Of a stretch of 64,000 nt of DNA, positions 35,401-46,018 are shown in pieces. Both the position numbers and the translations under genes were made by a program. Origin of the DNA: Triangularia verruculosa (Eukaryota; Ascomycota; Sordariomycetes; Sordariales; Podosporaceae). Location of the stretch: contig MU863917.1 of assembly GCA_033296885.1 (NCBI GenBank), positions 124,001 to 188,000 on the forward strand, written 5' to 3'. The notes under the pieces are model-generated. The model had not been told where the DNA came from, made no database searches, and worked only from the letters and a program-made list of their open reading frames with translations. Positions within the stretch are counted from its first letter, which is position 1. Each line of letters begins with the position of its first letter.

Positions 35401-36775
35401 CGATATCTTGGAGGAGATGATCAAGGCAGGGCAGGCAGCGAGACATGATACCGTGGCGGTGCGGCCTGCATGCTTCTCCATCCAAGATGTTCGATTTGAC
35501 CAGGACTTCTCCGGGACGGTGAGAATTCGCCCAAACAGACGGAATCAACATCAGGCACTCCCTGCAGAGTGGTTATCTGAGAGTAGTCGGAACAAGGCTC
35601 CAGTCGAGCAAGGAACACCACCGGCGCCCGAACAGGGAATTGGGAGTCAAAACGTGACCTCAGTCGAGCAGGGCGTGCAGCTCGGGCCCAAGAAGGGCAA
35701 GCTGAATAACAAGGGCGGTGCCCGTACTACTTCGCGGCCATCAACACCCATCAATTCCTGCTCGAACCAACCTAGTGACTCCAAGGGCAAAGCTCCTGTC
35801 AAGCAACCAGAGCCAGTGAAAGAATCTGCTGCTCTTCAAGTTCCTGGTCCCAAGGGCTATCGTGCTGACGCAGGCGGATCGTTGAAGCTATCTCGTAACC
35901 GCAAGGGTCCGGCCATTCATACCAGCCATGTTCTTGCCCAAGGCAGTTCGCCCCCGGACGATGGATCGCCAGAAGAGAAGTCTATTCCTTCTCTTACCAA
36001 CGACGACAATGCAGAGCAAGCTATCACAACGAAAGAAGCTCTGTTTAAGAGATTCGATTCACTGAGCAGTATTCCTGGCTGCCCTGTCCTCCCTCGGGCG
36101 TGCAACCTGTTTCCCAATTACCCGGACTTAAGATCGTCTCCTCCCAAGATCGTCATGACGCCAGCCGAGACAGCTCCGATCGACGAGGAGTCGCCCCGGC
36201 CAGAGACCAGTGGTGTGGCCAGCGGATCGAATGGCATGCACCGGGTGTCAGATTCCTCCATGGCAGGTCACTCCCACTGTCCAAGCTTCTACACCGCGAA
36301 GAGCACCCTTTCCTCTCGGGAGAACAGCCCGCCCGAGCCCAAAGACGAGCTGTTTGTGTCGCCCCCGGAGACACCGACTAAGCACAACACAGCCAGCCAG
36401 CCATCCTCGGCTACACTGTCTGCTCATCCAAGCCCCAAGCTTGCAACAACTTGCCCTGTCACCGAACCTCAGATAGGGGACACCGCCGAGAGTAATATGA
36501 AGCCAGAGATGACTGAGCCCGTTATGACCTCTCAGCCAGAAGGCCCCAAGGCCGAGCCAAAGAAGCAGAAGAACAGAAACAGGAACAAAAAGAACAAGCC
36601 CAAAGCCGAAACCTCAGAGGCCGGCCCTTCTTCTGCTCCTCAGCCCCAGGAGCAGCAGGTTCAGCAACCTACTCCCACCGAGTCAAAGGCCAGCTCTCGC
36701 TCCGCCACCCCGGTCGGAAGCAACACCGTCAGGAACAACAAGAAGAGAAAGTCCCAGGCGAAGAACGCAGCTTAG
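32489..36775 (+). CDS. Large low-complexity RNA-binding protein with one RRM
   Basis: This is a 1,388-residue protein; I do not know its specific ortholog. Exons are 32489-33290, 33348-34341 and 34405-36775, with phases that agree. The first 270 residues form an ordered region (SWEDLYRYFDAHDLW, GAWNLWAVIDELGYQNQK, EGWVSFMENRLTLIEWDG) of unknown fold. A linker with imperfect repeats follows (PAPSLARGNDLSKADTE, PAPSFGPEKVPSNADTE). A Cys cluster HFKACPCNRC then sits just before an RRM at about 550-620, with RNP2-like ALVKNI and RNP1-like NCYAFIRF, the latter split by intron 2. The rest is disordered: a Pro/His/Gln-rich stretch with ten consecutive Pro and WHHGPPHWHHGP, then a basic tail (KKQKNRNRNKKNK, NNKKRKSQAK). 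It is likely a component of RNP granules or a translation regulator, by inference only. Confidence 0.85.
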
Positions 36776-37984
36776 AAGAGGCGCTCTGCTGCTGCTGCGG
36801 GTCCTTCTTCGACTGATGCTTGGTAGATCTCGGGGTATATCATATGAGGCGATAACGGAAGAGCAGACGCCGCACGCACATTAACAGCATAATTACAACA
36901 CAGAAAAACATGGCATGTGCTTCGAAATAGTGTAACATCCGACGGAAACGAAACCAAGGCAAGGGAACAAACAGCTCCTTTACTTCTCATTCCGTCGCTT
37001 TTTCTTTTTTTCGATTTTCTTGTCACTTTCCGTTCCGTCTTGACAATCTCTTGGGTGGGTTACCAACAAGAGGGGATCCCCTTCTTATTTCTCTGGCTAT
37101 CGAGCAACATTTGGGGCTTTCTTGACTGAATGAAGGCTGGATAGCGCCTATACCTTTTTCCCTTTTCCTTGCAGAGTTTGGGCTAGCTTGGCTAGACGTC
37201 ATCGCCATCCATCGCAACCGGCACGTTTCTCTCAGGATTCAAACTGAGGATTGAGACTTTGGAGTAGACCTTGATCCTCATATCTTGAGCTGTTCTCGGC
37301 ATGGAGTGGCGTTCTTTCCTTGGGGGCTTGGAGCAATTGTTGGTTTGGGGGGATGTTTTGCACAGGACACAAAAAGAGGCGCCCATAGAAGGGCAAGGAA
37401 AGAGATGGAGATACCCCAGGGATAGAGAGAAAGAGGTGTTTAGGGATATGGATCTGACGTTTCAGGGAGGGAGGCATTGTATTGCAGATCTTCGATGGAC
37501 ATTCTCAAGCAAGACGGATATTTATTGTCTTGCTCACATTGCCATGGACATACATGGGCTATTGTTAATACATCATATGGGTTTTAATTGTAATTCAACT
37601 TTCGTTTACGTGATATCATTGTCTAAAGCATAGAAACCGTCTCATGTTCTTCTTCTTCCCCAGTCCGGAAAAAAAAGGGGCGTTACCACAGTGACTTCCG
37701 GCCTTGGCAAAATGATTAACCTCTTTCTTGCTCAACCAATGTGCATCCAACCGATGCTTGATAGATACTCAATTCATTACATTAGTCCATATACCACATG
37801 AAATAACTCTCTGAATATGGGTACATTGCTTTCCACACTCATGCTCTCAAGCCATCAATTACCCTCCATGCGAAGCCCGAAACCCAAGACCTCTATTGAC
37901 ATGAAAGAATCGGAAATAGGTTTTTTTTCAGCAACATCCAACTAAGTAATCTTGACCGTAACCAAAGCAGACCTGTGCTCTGAA
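36776..37984. other. Convergent intergenic region
   Basis: This is 1.2 kb between the 3' ends of the RRM gene and SKT5. No coding signal was seen. Confidence 0.6.
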
Positions 37985-40900
37985 TTACATCACCAAGCAC
38001 TCCCCTTCTTGCTGCTTCCCAACCTTACTTCTCGATATCCTCTCTCTAGCCCTCGGTTGGCTATTCTTGCCCGACCTCTTCAGGTCCTCCAACCGTTGTC
38101 TCGCCTTGGGGAACTCCTGAGCTGTTCCATTAGTTAGCAGCTACTCATCTCAACGACTTAATTGTGCAAGACTCACCAGCAGCCCTCCAATACCACCTCT
38201 TCGCATCCTCCATATTCGCCTGAACACCAATCCCCACCTCCGTAAAATAGCCCATCGCATACTCCGCCTTCGCCAGCCCCGCCATCGCCGCCTTTCTCGC
38301 CCACAAGTACGCCTCAGTATCGCTCTGCTGCAGCACCCCTTCACTCCCCGTCAAATACCACCCCGACAAACACAGCTCACTCTGGTGCTCCTCCTGCATC
38401 GCCGCGCGCGAATACCACATTATTGACATCCGCGGATCAATCGGGCACCCCAGCAACCCATACTCATAACAACAACCCAGCCTAAACTGACTAAACTTGT
38501 ATCCCAACTCGGCTGCCTGCTTGAACAGCTCGAACGCATACGCCTCGTCCCGAATAATCACATCATTTGGCTCTGCGCTCTCATAAAGCAGCGCCAACTC
38601 ATGAAGTGCATGCGGGTTCTCGGCATCGGCTCGCTCAGCAGCGCGCTTGAGCCAGCTGATAGCTTCTCTCGGGTTGCGCGGCTGACCAAGCAGTCCCTTG
38701 AGCAGGATCATACCGACTTTGTACATGGCTGGTGTGTCGCCGAGGGTCGCGGCACGTTTGTACCATTGGAAGGCCTTGACCGGATCCTTGCGGGTGCCGC
38801 CGCCTTCATCGTTGCCAATTTCACAGCAGACGGCTGTACGGTAGGCGGCCGCTGCGTGACCAAGCTTGGCGGCTGACTGATACAACGAGAAAGCATGAGC
38901 GTTGTCGGGCTCGTTCCCAAATAACCCTCGACCGAGACAGTCGGCCAGGAAGAACATCGCGTCAGGGTTGCTGGCTTTTTCAAGCTTGCGGAGGATCTTA
39001 TTGGCGTCGACGAGAAATCTCTCGCGTGATCGAGCGCGGGCCTTGGGGTCGGGGAGGTTAGGAACCAGCACGTCGGATGCTTCCACTAGGCGTTTTGCGA
39101 GGCGAAGAGCCGATGGTTGGTCGTTTGGATCGTTCTTGATGACTGCACGCAAGTGCTCGAGTTCTTGTACGGTGACGGCTTCTTCCACAGGTTTCGCTGG
39201 AGGCGGATTACCGCCTGGCTGGACTGGAGTTTGGTTGCCACCGTATTGACCTGGAGGGGGGTTAGGGGGATAGCCTCCTGCAGGAGGTGTTGGCGTATTG
39301 CCTCCATATGGTGGAATGCCATTATTATTGTTGACTCCGCTGTAGTTCCTCACCGGTGGGGGACGGTCGCTCAGATTTACCATAGACCCAGCCATATGCC
39401 CAGGACGAACAGGCGCAGGATGAAAAGGTAGACTGTCACCGCTTGTACCAGTTTGCGCCAGAGGTGATTGCCCAGGCCTGTAGGGAACTGGACCGGGAGG
39501 TAGGTGACCCGACCCAGGTGTTCCAGTTTGTAGTGGAGGAGGGATTCGCGAGAAATTTGAGGGTCCGTCAAAGGAGCCTTGCTGCTGGGGACCTGGATGC
39601 AGTGGACCTTGCTGCTGCTGTTGTCTTTGCGTAGGGAGAGGCGGGATATCACCAGCCATCTCAAACACGGCAGTCTGTGAGTTGCGAAGATCGGGCTGAG
39701 ACTTGGCTCTACTAACCTCAGGCTGTCTGCCAGGCCCACTTCGAGGTTGCTCCTGTTGGCCAGGTTGCATGTGCTGATCAAACGAATTTCGCGGCCCTTG
39801 CTGGCGTATGGATTCAAAGTCAGGAAGCTCTGAGCGGGCTGGCGCTGATGGTGGATTTTGAGTTGGGTGCTCTTCGGTGCCTCCATAGTAATCATAGAAG
39901 TCATCCACAGATGCAGGACGCCCCGGGCCCGGGCCTGGGCCTGGGCCTGGACCTGGACCTCCATAGCCGGAGTCAGGGGGATTCCTGAATTGAGCATCTT
40001 GGAAGTTATTCTGAGGCAACGGAGGGGCATCAGCTGGTGGATAACCCCGTGGTGCTCGCATGCTTTGTGCGGTGCTTGGTCTCTGTGGCATAGGACCACC
40101 ACGCCCGCCAGGTCCAATTGGCCCATTATAAGGGGCACTATCACGTCGCGGAGGAGGTCCCGGGTGGCGCATATCCATCGGTTCCCTTGCTGGCATCGTC
40201 ATACTGCGTCCTGGGGGTCCGAAGTTTTCCTCTCCGTAGCCACCAGGCTGGGGCCCATAACCAGGTCCTTGGGGTCCAGGGGGGGGACCGCGCCGTTGAT
40301 CGGGATAGTCTTGACCTCGGTATGGCTGTGGGGGACCTCGAGGGGGGCTCATCGGCCCTCCATACCCATTAGGAGGGCGCATCGGCCCGGGTCCTCGTTG
40401 TGGACCAGGACCATTTGGGCCCCTCGGCCCAGATCTTGAACCTCCGGACAGACTGATGCCCTCCATCTGAGCCACGATCTCTTGTTCTTGAGCGAGATCT
40501 GACTTTGCCTGGGCCCCAGGGAATGCGGGAAAGGGCCCATTCCTCGCTCCAGCGTTCATTGGCGGTCCCCGATTTGCTTCAAAGTTGTTAGCAAGAGTCA
40601 CACTACCTATGTTAACTACACCAAACTACCACTTACCGGTTGGATCCGAATTAGGCCCTCTTTCGAGAGGACCAGGGCGTCCTTGTGGGGGATAGCCGCG
40701 CCCTGAACCTCCCGGACCAGGACCATATCCGCCCCCACGAGGAGGATAGGGGCCTCCTCGACCTCCGCCTAGTGGAGGTCTCATAGGACCGCCTCTTCCG
40801 CCTTGCATTGGCGGTCCGCCTCTTCCGTAATCATTGGGCCCGCTAGGACCAGGAGGTCCGTTGGGCCCAGGATTATAATAATCTTGCTGTGGGTAGCCCT

Positions 40901-41174
40901 GGTTCGGTGGGGGGCCACCTCGTCCATAATTATCGTTGTATTGGCCATCGTAGCCCTGATCATAGCCGTTTCCGTTCCCATAGTCATCGTAACCGTAGTC
41001 ATATCCCTCTTGATACTGGTCATACTGCTGTTGTTGGGGTGGTGGTGGCCCACTGTACTGCTGAGGTCCGCCCGGCCCAGGCGGATATTGTCTTTGAGGC
41101 GGCGGTCGCTGATGTCCTGGTCCCCCGCCGTATCCTCCTCCAGGTCCTCCACCATACTGGCCGTTGTAAGCCAT
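37985..41174 (-). CDS. SKT5: Chitin synthase activator Skt5/Chs4 homolog with C-terminal CaaX box
   Basis: In yeast, Chs4/Skt5 activates and anchors chitin synthase III at sites of wall growth. Exons are 41174-40637, 40576-38177 and 38121-37985, giving 1,024 residues. The first 600 or so residues are Gly/Pro/Gln/Tyr-rich and disordered, including a (PG)n run. A conserved helical block follows (VQELEHLRAVIKNDP, SALRLAKRLVEAS), then SEL1 repeats at about 729-980 (AAKLGHAAAAYRTAVCCE, KAFQWYKRAATLGDTPAMY, LFKQAAELGYKFSQFRLG). The last exon, 137 nt, restores AAAQEFPKARQRLEDLKRSG and ends in CLVM, a CaaX farnesylation signal like that of yeast Chs4. Reading through the last intron would give a short tail without the box. 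Branch site CTGCTAACTAA supports the intron. Confidence 0.92.
39921..39960 (+). repeat. GGGCCT-type hexanucleotide repeat inside SKT5
   Basis: About six units of (GGGCCT/GGACCT) code for alternating Gly-Pro in the disordered N-terminal half of the Skt5 homolog. It is likely to vary in length between strains. Confidence 0.8.
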
Positions 41175-43693
41175 ACTTGGACAAAGACTGGGGGCCTGCC
41201 TTGACGCCTTGTCCTCTGCTCGCTTTGCTCTGCTTCGTGCTTCTGGGGCTGGCTGCGACTCAAAATCTATGCGCGGTGATCATAGCAGGGCGTTGGGGAA
41301 ATGAGGTCGCTGTTAGTTTCCAAAAAGTTTGGCGATGCGGTCTGTGTGAAGAGCTGGAGTTGCACTGCAACCAGAGTTGGCGAAAATTAAGTTTATTAGG
41401 GGCCCTAAGTCGATATTTTGGCCCGCTTGAGCGCTCCTTGAATGGCGGGGTGACAGGTGTCGGGCGGCCTCACTTATGAACTCAGATCGTGGATTCAGAC
41501 CGGGGCTCGTAGGCAAAGGAACTCAGATGAGACTGTCGCGCTATTCGCCGATGGTGTCGTAGAGTGGGATCGGGCTGCAAGTCGTAAAAAAAAAAAGAGA
41601 GAGGAGAAGCAAGAAAGGTGGACTCTTGAAGTGGCGCTCGTCAGGGAGTGGAATGGCTATGAAGCGGAGCCGTGCGATTGTTTGTAAATATGAAGGAAAT
41701 CTATGTTGAGAAGGCTCTCCGGATGGCGGCAGTCAAATTTTTTGGAGGACTGGACCTTTGGGAAACGATGAGGCAAAGATGGACAGGGAGGAATGCATTG
41801 TGACCCAGTCGAGGTCGCAGTAAGCCGTCTTTGCCGCGACAAGAGGCCCCTTACCACGCTACAAGTGGTAAAGTGACGCCCCGGGTCGTCAAAAAGGCGG
41901 GGCCGAAGGCTGTTACGCTGTAACATGCTCCGGACATGCATTCATTAGGGGTCTCGGACAGTCGGACCACAGCAAATCAATGGCAGTGTGTCCTCTTTGT
42001 CATTTTACTTTCTACCTACCAACGGAATTTTACAATCTCTGCCCACACTGACCGCGACCTCAAGAAGAGGCTCAGCGCTGAGCTCTCAGCGGCGGGATGA
42101 AAGTATCTGGAGAGAAGCCCCATTGTAACGGCGCGGCGCCCATTCCCCAGACCCGTTCGCTTGATCCCGGCATTAGAGGACCCCGCTAAGGTCCGCCACC
42201 AGGGCATCTTCCACCTCGCTGAGCTCCTTGTTGATTGAGCCTGGAAGAAAACTATGAAACAGCGATGCCTGTCGCCAAGTTGGTTGAGAGCAAAGCTACC
42301 CCTTCTACATGAAAAACACAGAAAGAGGATCCCTCACCATTTTGGGTGAGAGCACGTGTAATTGTGGGAATTTGCAAGGGTTTGGACCAATCGATCCTAG
42401 GGATTCTCTTTCTGTATTTTCCAGGTGGAAGCGGGACGGTATCTAGAAACTTGATAACCTGCTTGTGGTTTAAACTCCAGATGCGGAGTCGGGTTAATTC
42501 TCCTACGGAGTACGGAGTATTCTGCGTCTTCGCATGGTCTAGTCGTAGATCTCTCAGCGTCTCCCGTCGAATGCTGTCGTTACACACACATTTCTGCAGC
42601 GGCTAAGTGGCTGAAGTGGTGAAGACTTGATAGCCAGGCCCGCTGGCCACATCATGGAAGAGCACAAGGTGAAATTAATTACACCACAGGGGAGACTGCG
42701 AAACTTCCCTGGCCTAGATCGTCCACCCGAGAGCATGACATTAGCACCAGTGAAGTAGGCTGGAGGCACGTGGACTCAGTATCAGTGACGGCATCGATGT
42801 TCATCAGTCATGACTCCATGCGTCAAAAAGACGTTCCTTGGTATGCAACTGATGCTTCGAGAACGAAAAGTTCCCTCTCTTTTCTGCCCGACATCCGAGA
42901 TTGTTTTCAAAGGCGCCCGGGTAGGTGTTTCAGAAGCTGTTGAACTTGTCACCAGCAAGCTTTGGTAACATCCGTGCTACCCTGCAAGCTCACTCACTTA
43001 GATGAGAAAGAAGTTTGGCGCCAGCATTTGAGGGCTCCGAATGATGCCAATTGAATGTTGAGAAGTCCTTTGGTGGCCACTGAATGCCACTGGGATATTG
43101 GGTCAAAGAGGCAAGACCATGTCAAGACTGTCATTGGACCTGGAGTCTCGAAGGGGCAGTCAACCCAAGACTTACAAAAGCGTGGTTGGACGAATGAGAG
43201 CAAAACGACCACCCCGAGTTCCGCTGTGCCTCTCTGCAGGAGAGAAGGGAGCTGCCGCGTCGTCCCGCCCCCATTTGGTCTGCTGTCATCCTGCGACAGC
43301 CGTAATTATCGATTGCCTGGTTGCCTCCACGAGTTAACAGCATGGAAATGGGCTGAGATTCGGTGGTAAGAAAAGAGTTGAAGAAGAAAGCTGGCAGTTG
43401 CAGCTGGCGTCAACTGAGAGACATAACCATCACAATTCATTTGCCGAGACTCTGGAGAGGGAACCTCTGGCCCGAGCGTCAGAGATAATTCTGCCACCTC
43501 TCTCCGCCTTGGATTGACCTCATCCATGAGCCAGCATCATCGAGACCTCAAAGCGTACCATATCAATCCTTATCAGTCGAAGACGTAAACCTCACTATCG
43601 GACATTGGATAATACCCGTGTTACGTATTTGACTGCAAACTTCCACATATTCGCCGGATATTCTCTCAAGGCGTATCATCCCCGACGCTCAAT
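41175..43693. other. 2.5 kb divergent intergenic region (SKT5 / CBP4)
   Basis: No convincing gene is seen. It holds the TACGGAGTA tandem motif at 42504-42519. Small frames have no conserved motifs. Confidence 0.55.
42504..42519 (+). repeat. Tandem TACGGAGTA motif, copy 1
   Basis: TACGGAGTACGGAGTA is two overlapping units of a motif also present at 50637 and 52472. All three copies lie in gene-free DNA. Confidence 0.7.
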
Positions 43694-44200
43694 ATGGGCA
43701 AGGTTAACTGGTGGTTATGGACCAAGATGCTTGTTGTGTAAGCCATTTCTGACCTACCTTCGTAAATAGACCACAACTGACAATTTTTACCAGCGGAGGT
43801 GGTGTTGTCTGGGGTGGTCCGGCTCTTGTTAGATATCTTCAACCGACAGATGAAGAGCTCTTCCAAAGATACAACCCGGATCTTCAGAAGCGCAGTTTGG
43901 AGAGGAGGTATGAGCGCGAGAAGGAGTTTGATGACTTCGTTGTCAAGCTGAAGGAACAGGCCAAATCTGATAAGCCAAGTGAGTTATGTCTCATATCTTA
44001 AGGTTGCGCTTCGGGGCTAATGTGTGTCCTTTATAGTCTGGATTCTTCAAGCAGAGGAGGAAAAGGCCCATGCTGCCAATTCCGCGAGGCAGCAGAAGCT
44101 CGCTGAGAGTTTAAGGCTTGCCGAGGAAGTCAAGGCGAGGAGGGAGGCCATGAGAAAAGAGGCTGGAATGCCGGTTGAGTCGGGCAGTCGAGGAAAATAA
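43694..44200 (+). CDS. CBP4: Cytochrome b assembly factor CBP4
   Basis: This is a mitochondrial inner-membrane factor for assembly of cytochrome b into ubiquinol-cytochrome c reductase. Exons are 43694-43737, 43794-43978 and 44037-44200, giving 130 residues. The N-terminus MGKVNWWLWTKMLVV joins GGGVVWGGPALVRYLQPTDEE to form a single membrane segment followed by the family signature. FQRYNPDLQKRSLERR comes next and then a long charged helix to the C-terminus (WILQAEEEKAHAANSARQQ). Both introns interrupt codons and only the spliced frame joins these blocks. The gene lies about 670 nt upstream of NAC beta in the same direction. Confidence 0.93.
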
Positions 44201-44871
44201 ATCGCCCTCAATAACTGGACCCGATCGTGTTGAAAACGACAGTCCTTGTATAATATAAATGTATCCGTATAAAAAAGGGTTTGCATGGAGGGGGCGTTTG
44301 GGGACTTGGTTTTCAGGGATTCCGCCTATGGCTGAAATTCGGCGTAAATTGGGAGATGGGCTCATCGGGACTGATTTTGCGAAACGTATAAAATTTAACT
44401 CTGCTCATGACATTTCAGTCTCGGTGTAGCTCATAAAGCTTCATCTCAACAGCTCACTTGAAGCGCGGCTCGGTGAGGGGTGGTGAGGGCCAGGTCAGCA
44501 AGCTCAGAAGTGGGGTAAAAGTTATTGCGGGAGCGAAAAAAATCGGGCAGGCCCCGACGCACACAATTTCTCCAACCATCGACTGCTACGAGGAGAGAGA
44601 CTTGAGAGCCTATCACGATACCCCCGGAGATTCTACGGACCCGAAAATCACCATTGAAAGAGTACGTTATCCTGGCTCGTTTTGGAGCCGAAAATCGCCC
44701 AGAATGGAGGTGCGAGAGGGCTGTCAGGGTGCATCTCTGCAGCTTTTGTGTGCCACCGAACCCCAAAACCCTTGCCCAGACTGACTGACTGGATCAATTA
44801 TAGCTCGATATCCCCGAGTCTCTTCCGACCATCTCTCGTCTTCTCCACCACCACTTTCTTCAATAGACAAC
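44201..44871. other. Intergenic, NAC beta upstream region
   Basis: This is the CBP4 3' flank and the NAC beta promoter and leader. No other feature was recognised. Confidence 0.6.
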
Positions 44872-45573
44872 ATGGCGGACGTTCAGGAACGGCTCAAGAA
44901 GCTCGGTGCTTCCGCTCGTATCGGTATGTTGAAGCCTTCCCTCTGTTCCCCTCTCATTTCAAAAATGAGTCGTCACCCCGCACTTGGACCTATCGGCTAA
45001 CCCACCTTTCCCTGCCAGGGTATGTTTAAATGCGAATTATTCCCTCTGTCGACGACAACGACGACAGTGATGATGACGATTTCGATTCTAACATGCATCT
45101 GCGACGAATAGTGGCAAGGGTACTCCCCGGAGAAAGGTCAAGCGTGCGCCTGCCCGGTCCGCTGGCGATGACAAGAAGCTCCAGGCTTCGCTCAAGAAGC
45201 TCAATGTTCAGCCCATCCAGGCCATCGAGGAGGTGAACATGTTCAAGAGTGACGGCAACGTCATTCACTTCGCCGCTCCTAAGGGTTCGTCGCATAGCTA
45301 TCAGGCATCATGTTGAAGACTTGAGGTACTAACTGCTCGGTAGTCCACGCCGCTGTCCCAGCTAACACCTTCGCCATCTATGGCAACGGTGAGGACAAGG
45401 AGCTCACTGAGCTCGTCCCCGGCATTCTCAACCAGCTCGGCCCCGATTCCCTCGCTTCCCTCCGCAAGCTCGCCGAGAGCTACCAGAACATGCAGAAGGG
45501 TGAGAAGGCCGATGAGGAGGACGATATCCCCGACCTCGTTGCCGGCGAGAACTTTGAGAACAAGGTCGAGTAA
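44872..45573 (+). CDS. EGD1: Nascent polypeptide-associated complex subunit beta, with a 1-nt exon
   Basis: This is the ribosome-binding subunit of NAC. Exons are 44872-44923, 45019 (a single G), 45112-45284 and 45344-45573, giving 151 residues. The N-terminus MADVQERLKKLGASARI must join the ribosome-binding motif GGKGTPRRKVKR, which is near-invariant in NAC beta. Splicing the flanking exons directly shifts the frame and gives an early stop. Including the single G at 45019 gives exactly RIGGKGTPRRKVKR. The NAC domain follows (LNVQPIQAIEEVNMFKSDG, VIHFAAPKVHAAVPANTF), then an acidic tail (EEDDIPDLVAGENFENKVE). The partner NAC alpha gene is at 9.4 kb in the same window. Confidence 0.92.
45019..45019 (+). 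other. Single-nucleotide exon of NAC beta
   Basis: The base is G. The intron before it (44924-45018, 95 nt) has donor GTATGT, branch GGCTAACC and acceptor CCAG. The intron after it (45020-45111, 92 nt) has donor GTATGT, branch TTCTAACAT and acceptor ATAG. It completes a Gly codon and restores the reading frame of the conserved ribosome-binding motif. Confidence 0.75.
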
Positions 45574-46018
45574 GATGCTGTCGATACCAAAATCTAAAAA
45601 TCTTACCGCGCAATTCTGGTCATCTTGCCTCCTCTTTACGCCAGGTCTATGATGCGGAGGAATAGGGAAATGAATTTTGTGCTTTGCAATGATGGGTGGC
45701 GGCGTCCTCGGTACTTCGTTGCATTGAGGCCTTAAACTCGAAAGAAGTTTCGGCCAGGGAGGGATAAAATCAAAGAAATTGGACATTTGGCAGTCCCCCC
45801 AACCTTCAAGGTTTCAACATGGCAGACGTTGACGTGATCATGTAAAGCGGAGAGAACAAAGTGATATCGGCGCTGTGTTTGTTGTACACGATTTAATGGC
45901 TTTCCGTCTAGGTTATGATGACAGCAATGACATGCTATGCTACGTATCAGGATAGATGTACCATTTGCGAGTCTTGATGTCTCGTGTCATATATGCTGTT
46001 TCGTACATCCGAGTACTG
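45574..46018. other. Convergent intergenic region
   Basis: This holds the 3' flanks of NAC beta and TAD1. No feature was seen. Confidence 0.6.

Noticed and set aside
39377..40144. 255-codon frame inside SKT5
   Set aside because: It is another frame of the low-complexity Gly/Pro-rich part of the Skt5 homolog, without motifs.
44872..45111. Single long intron 44924-45111 in NAC beta
   Set aside because: It joins ATC G to TG GCA, shifts the frame, loses the conserved ribosome-binding motif and reaches a stop soon after.
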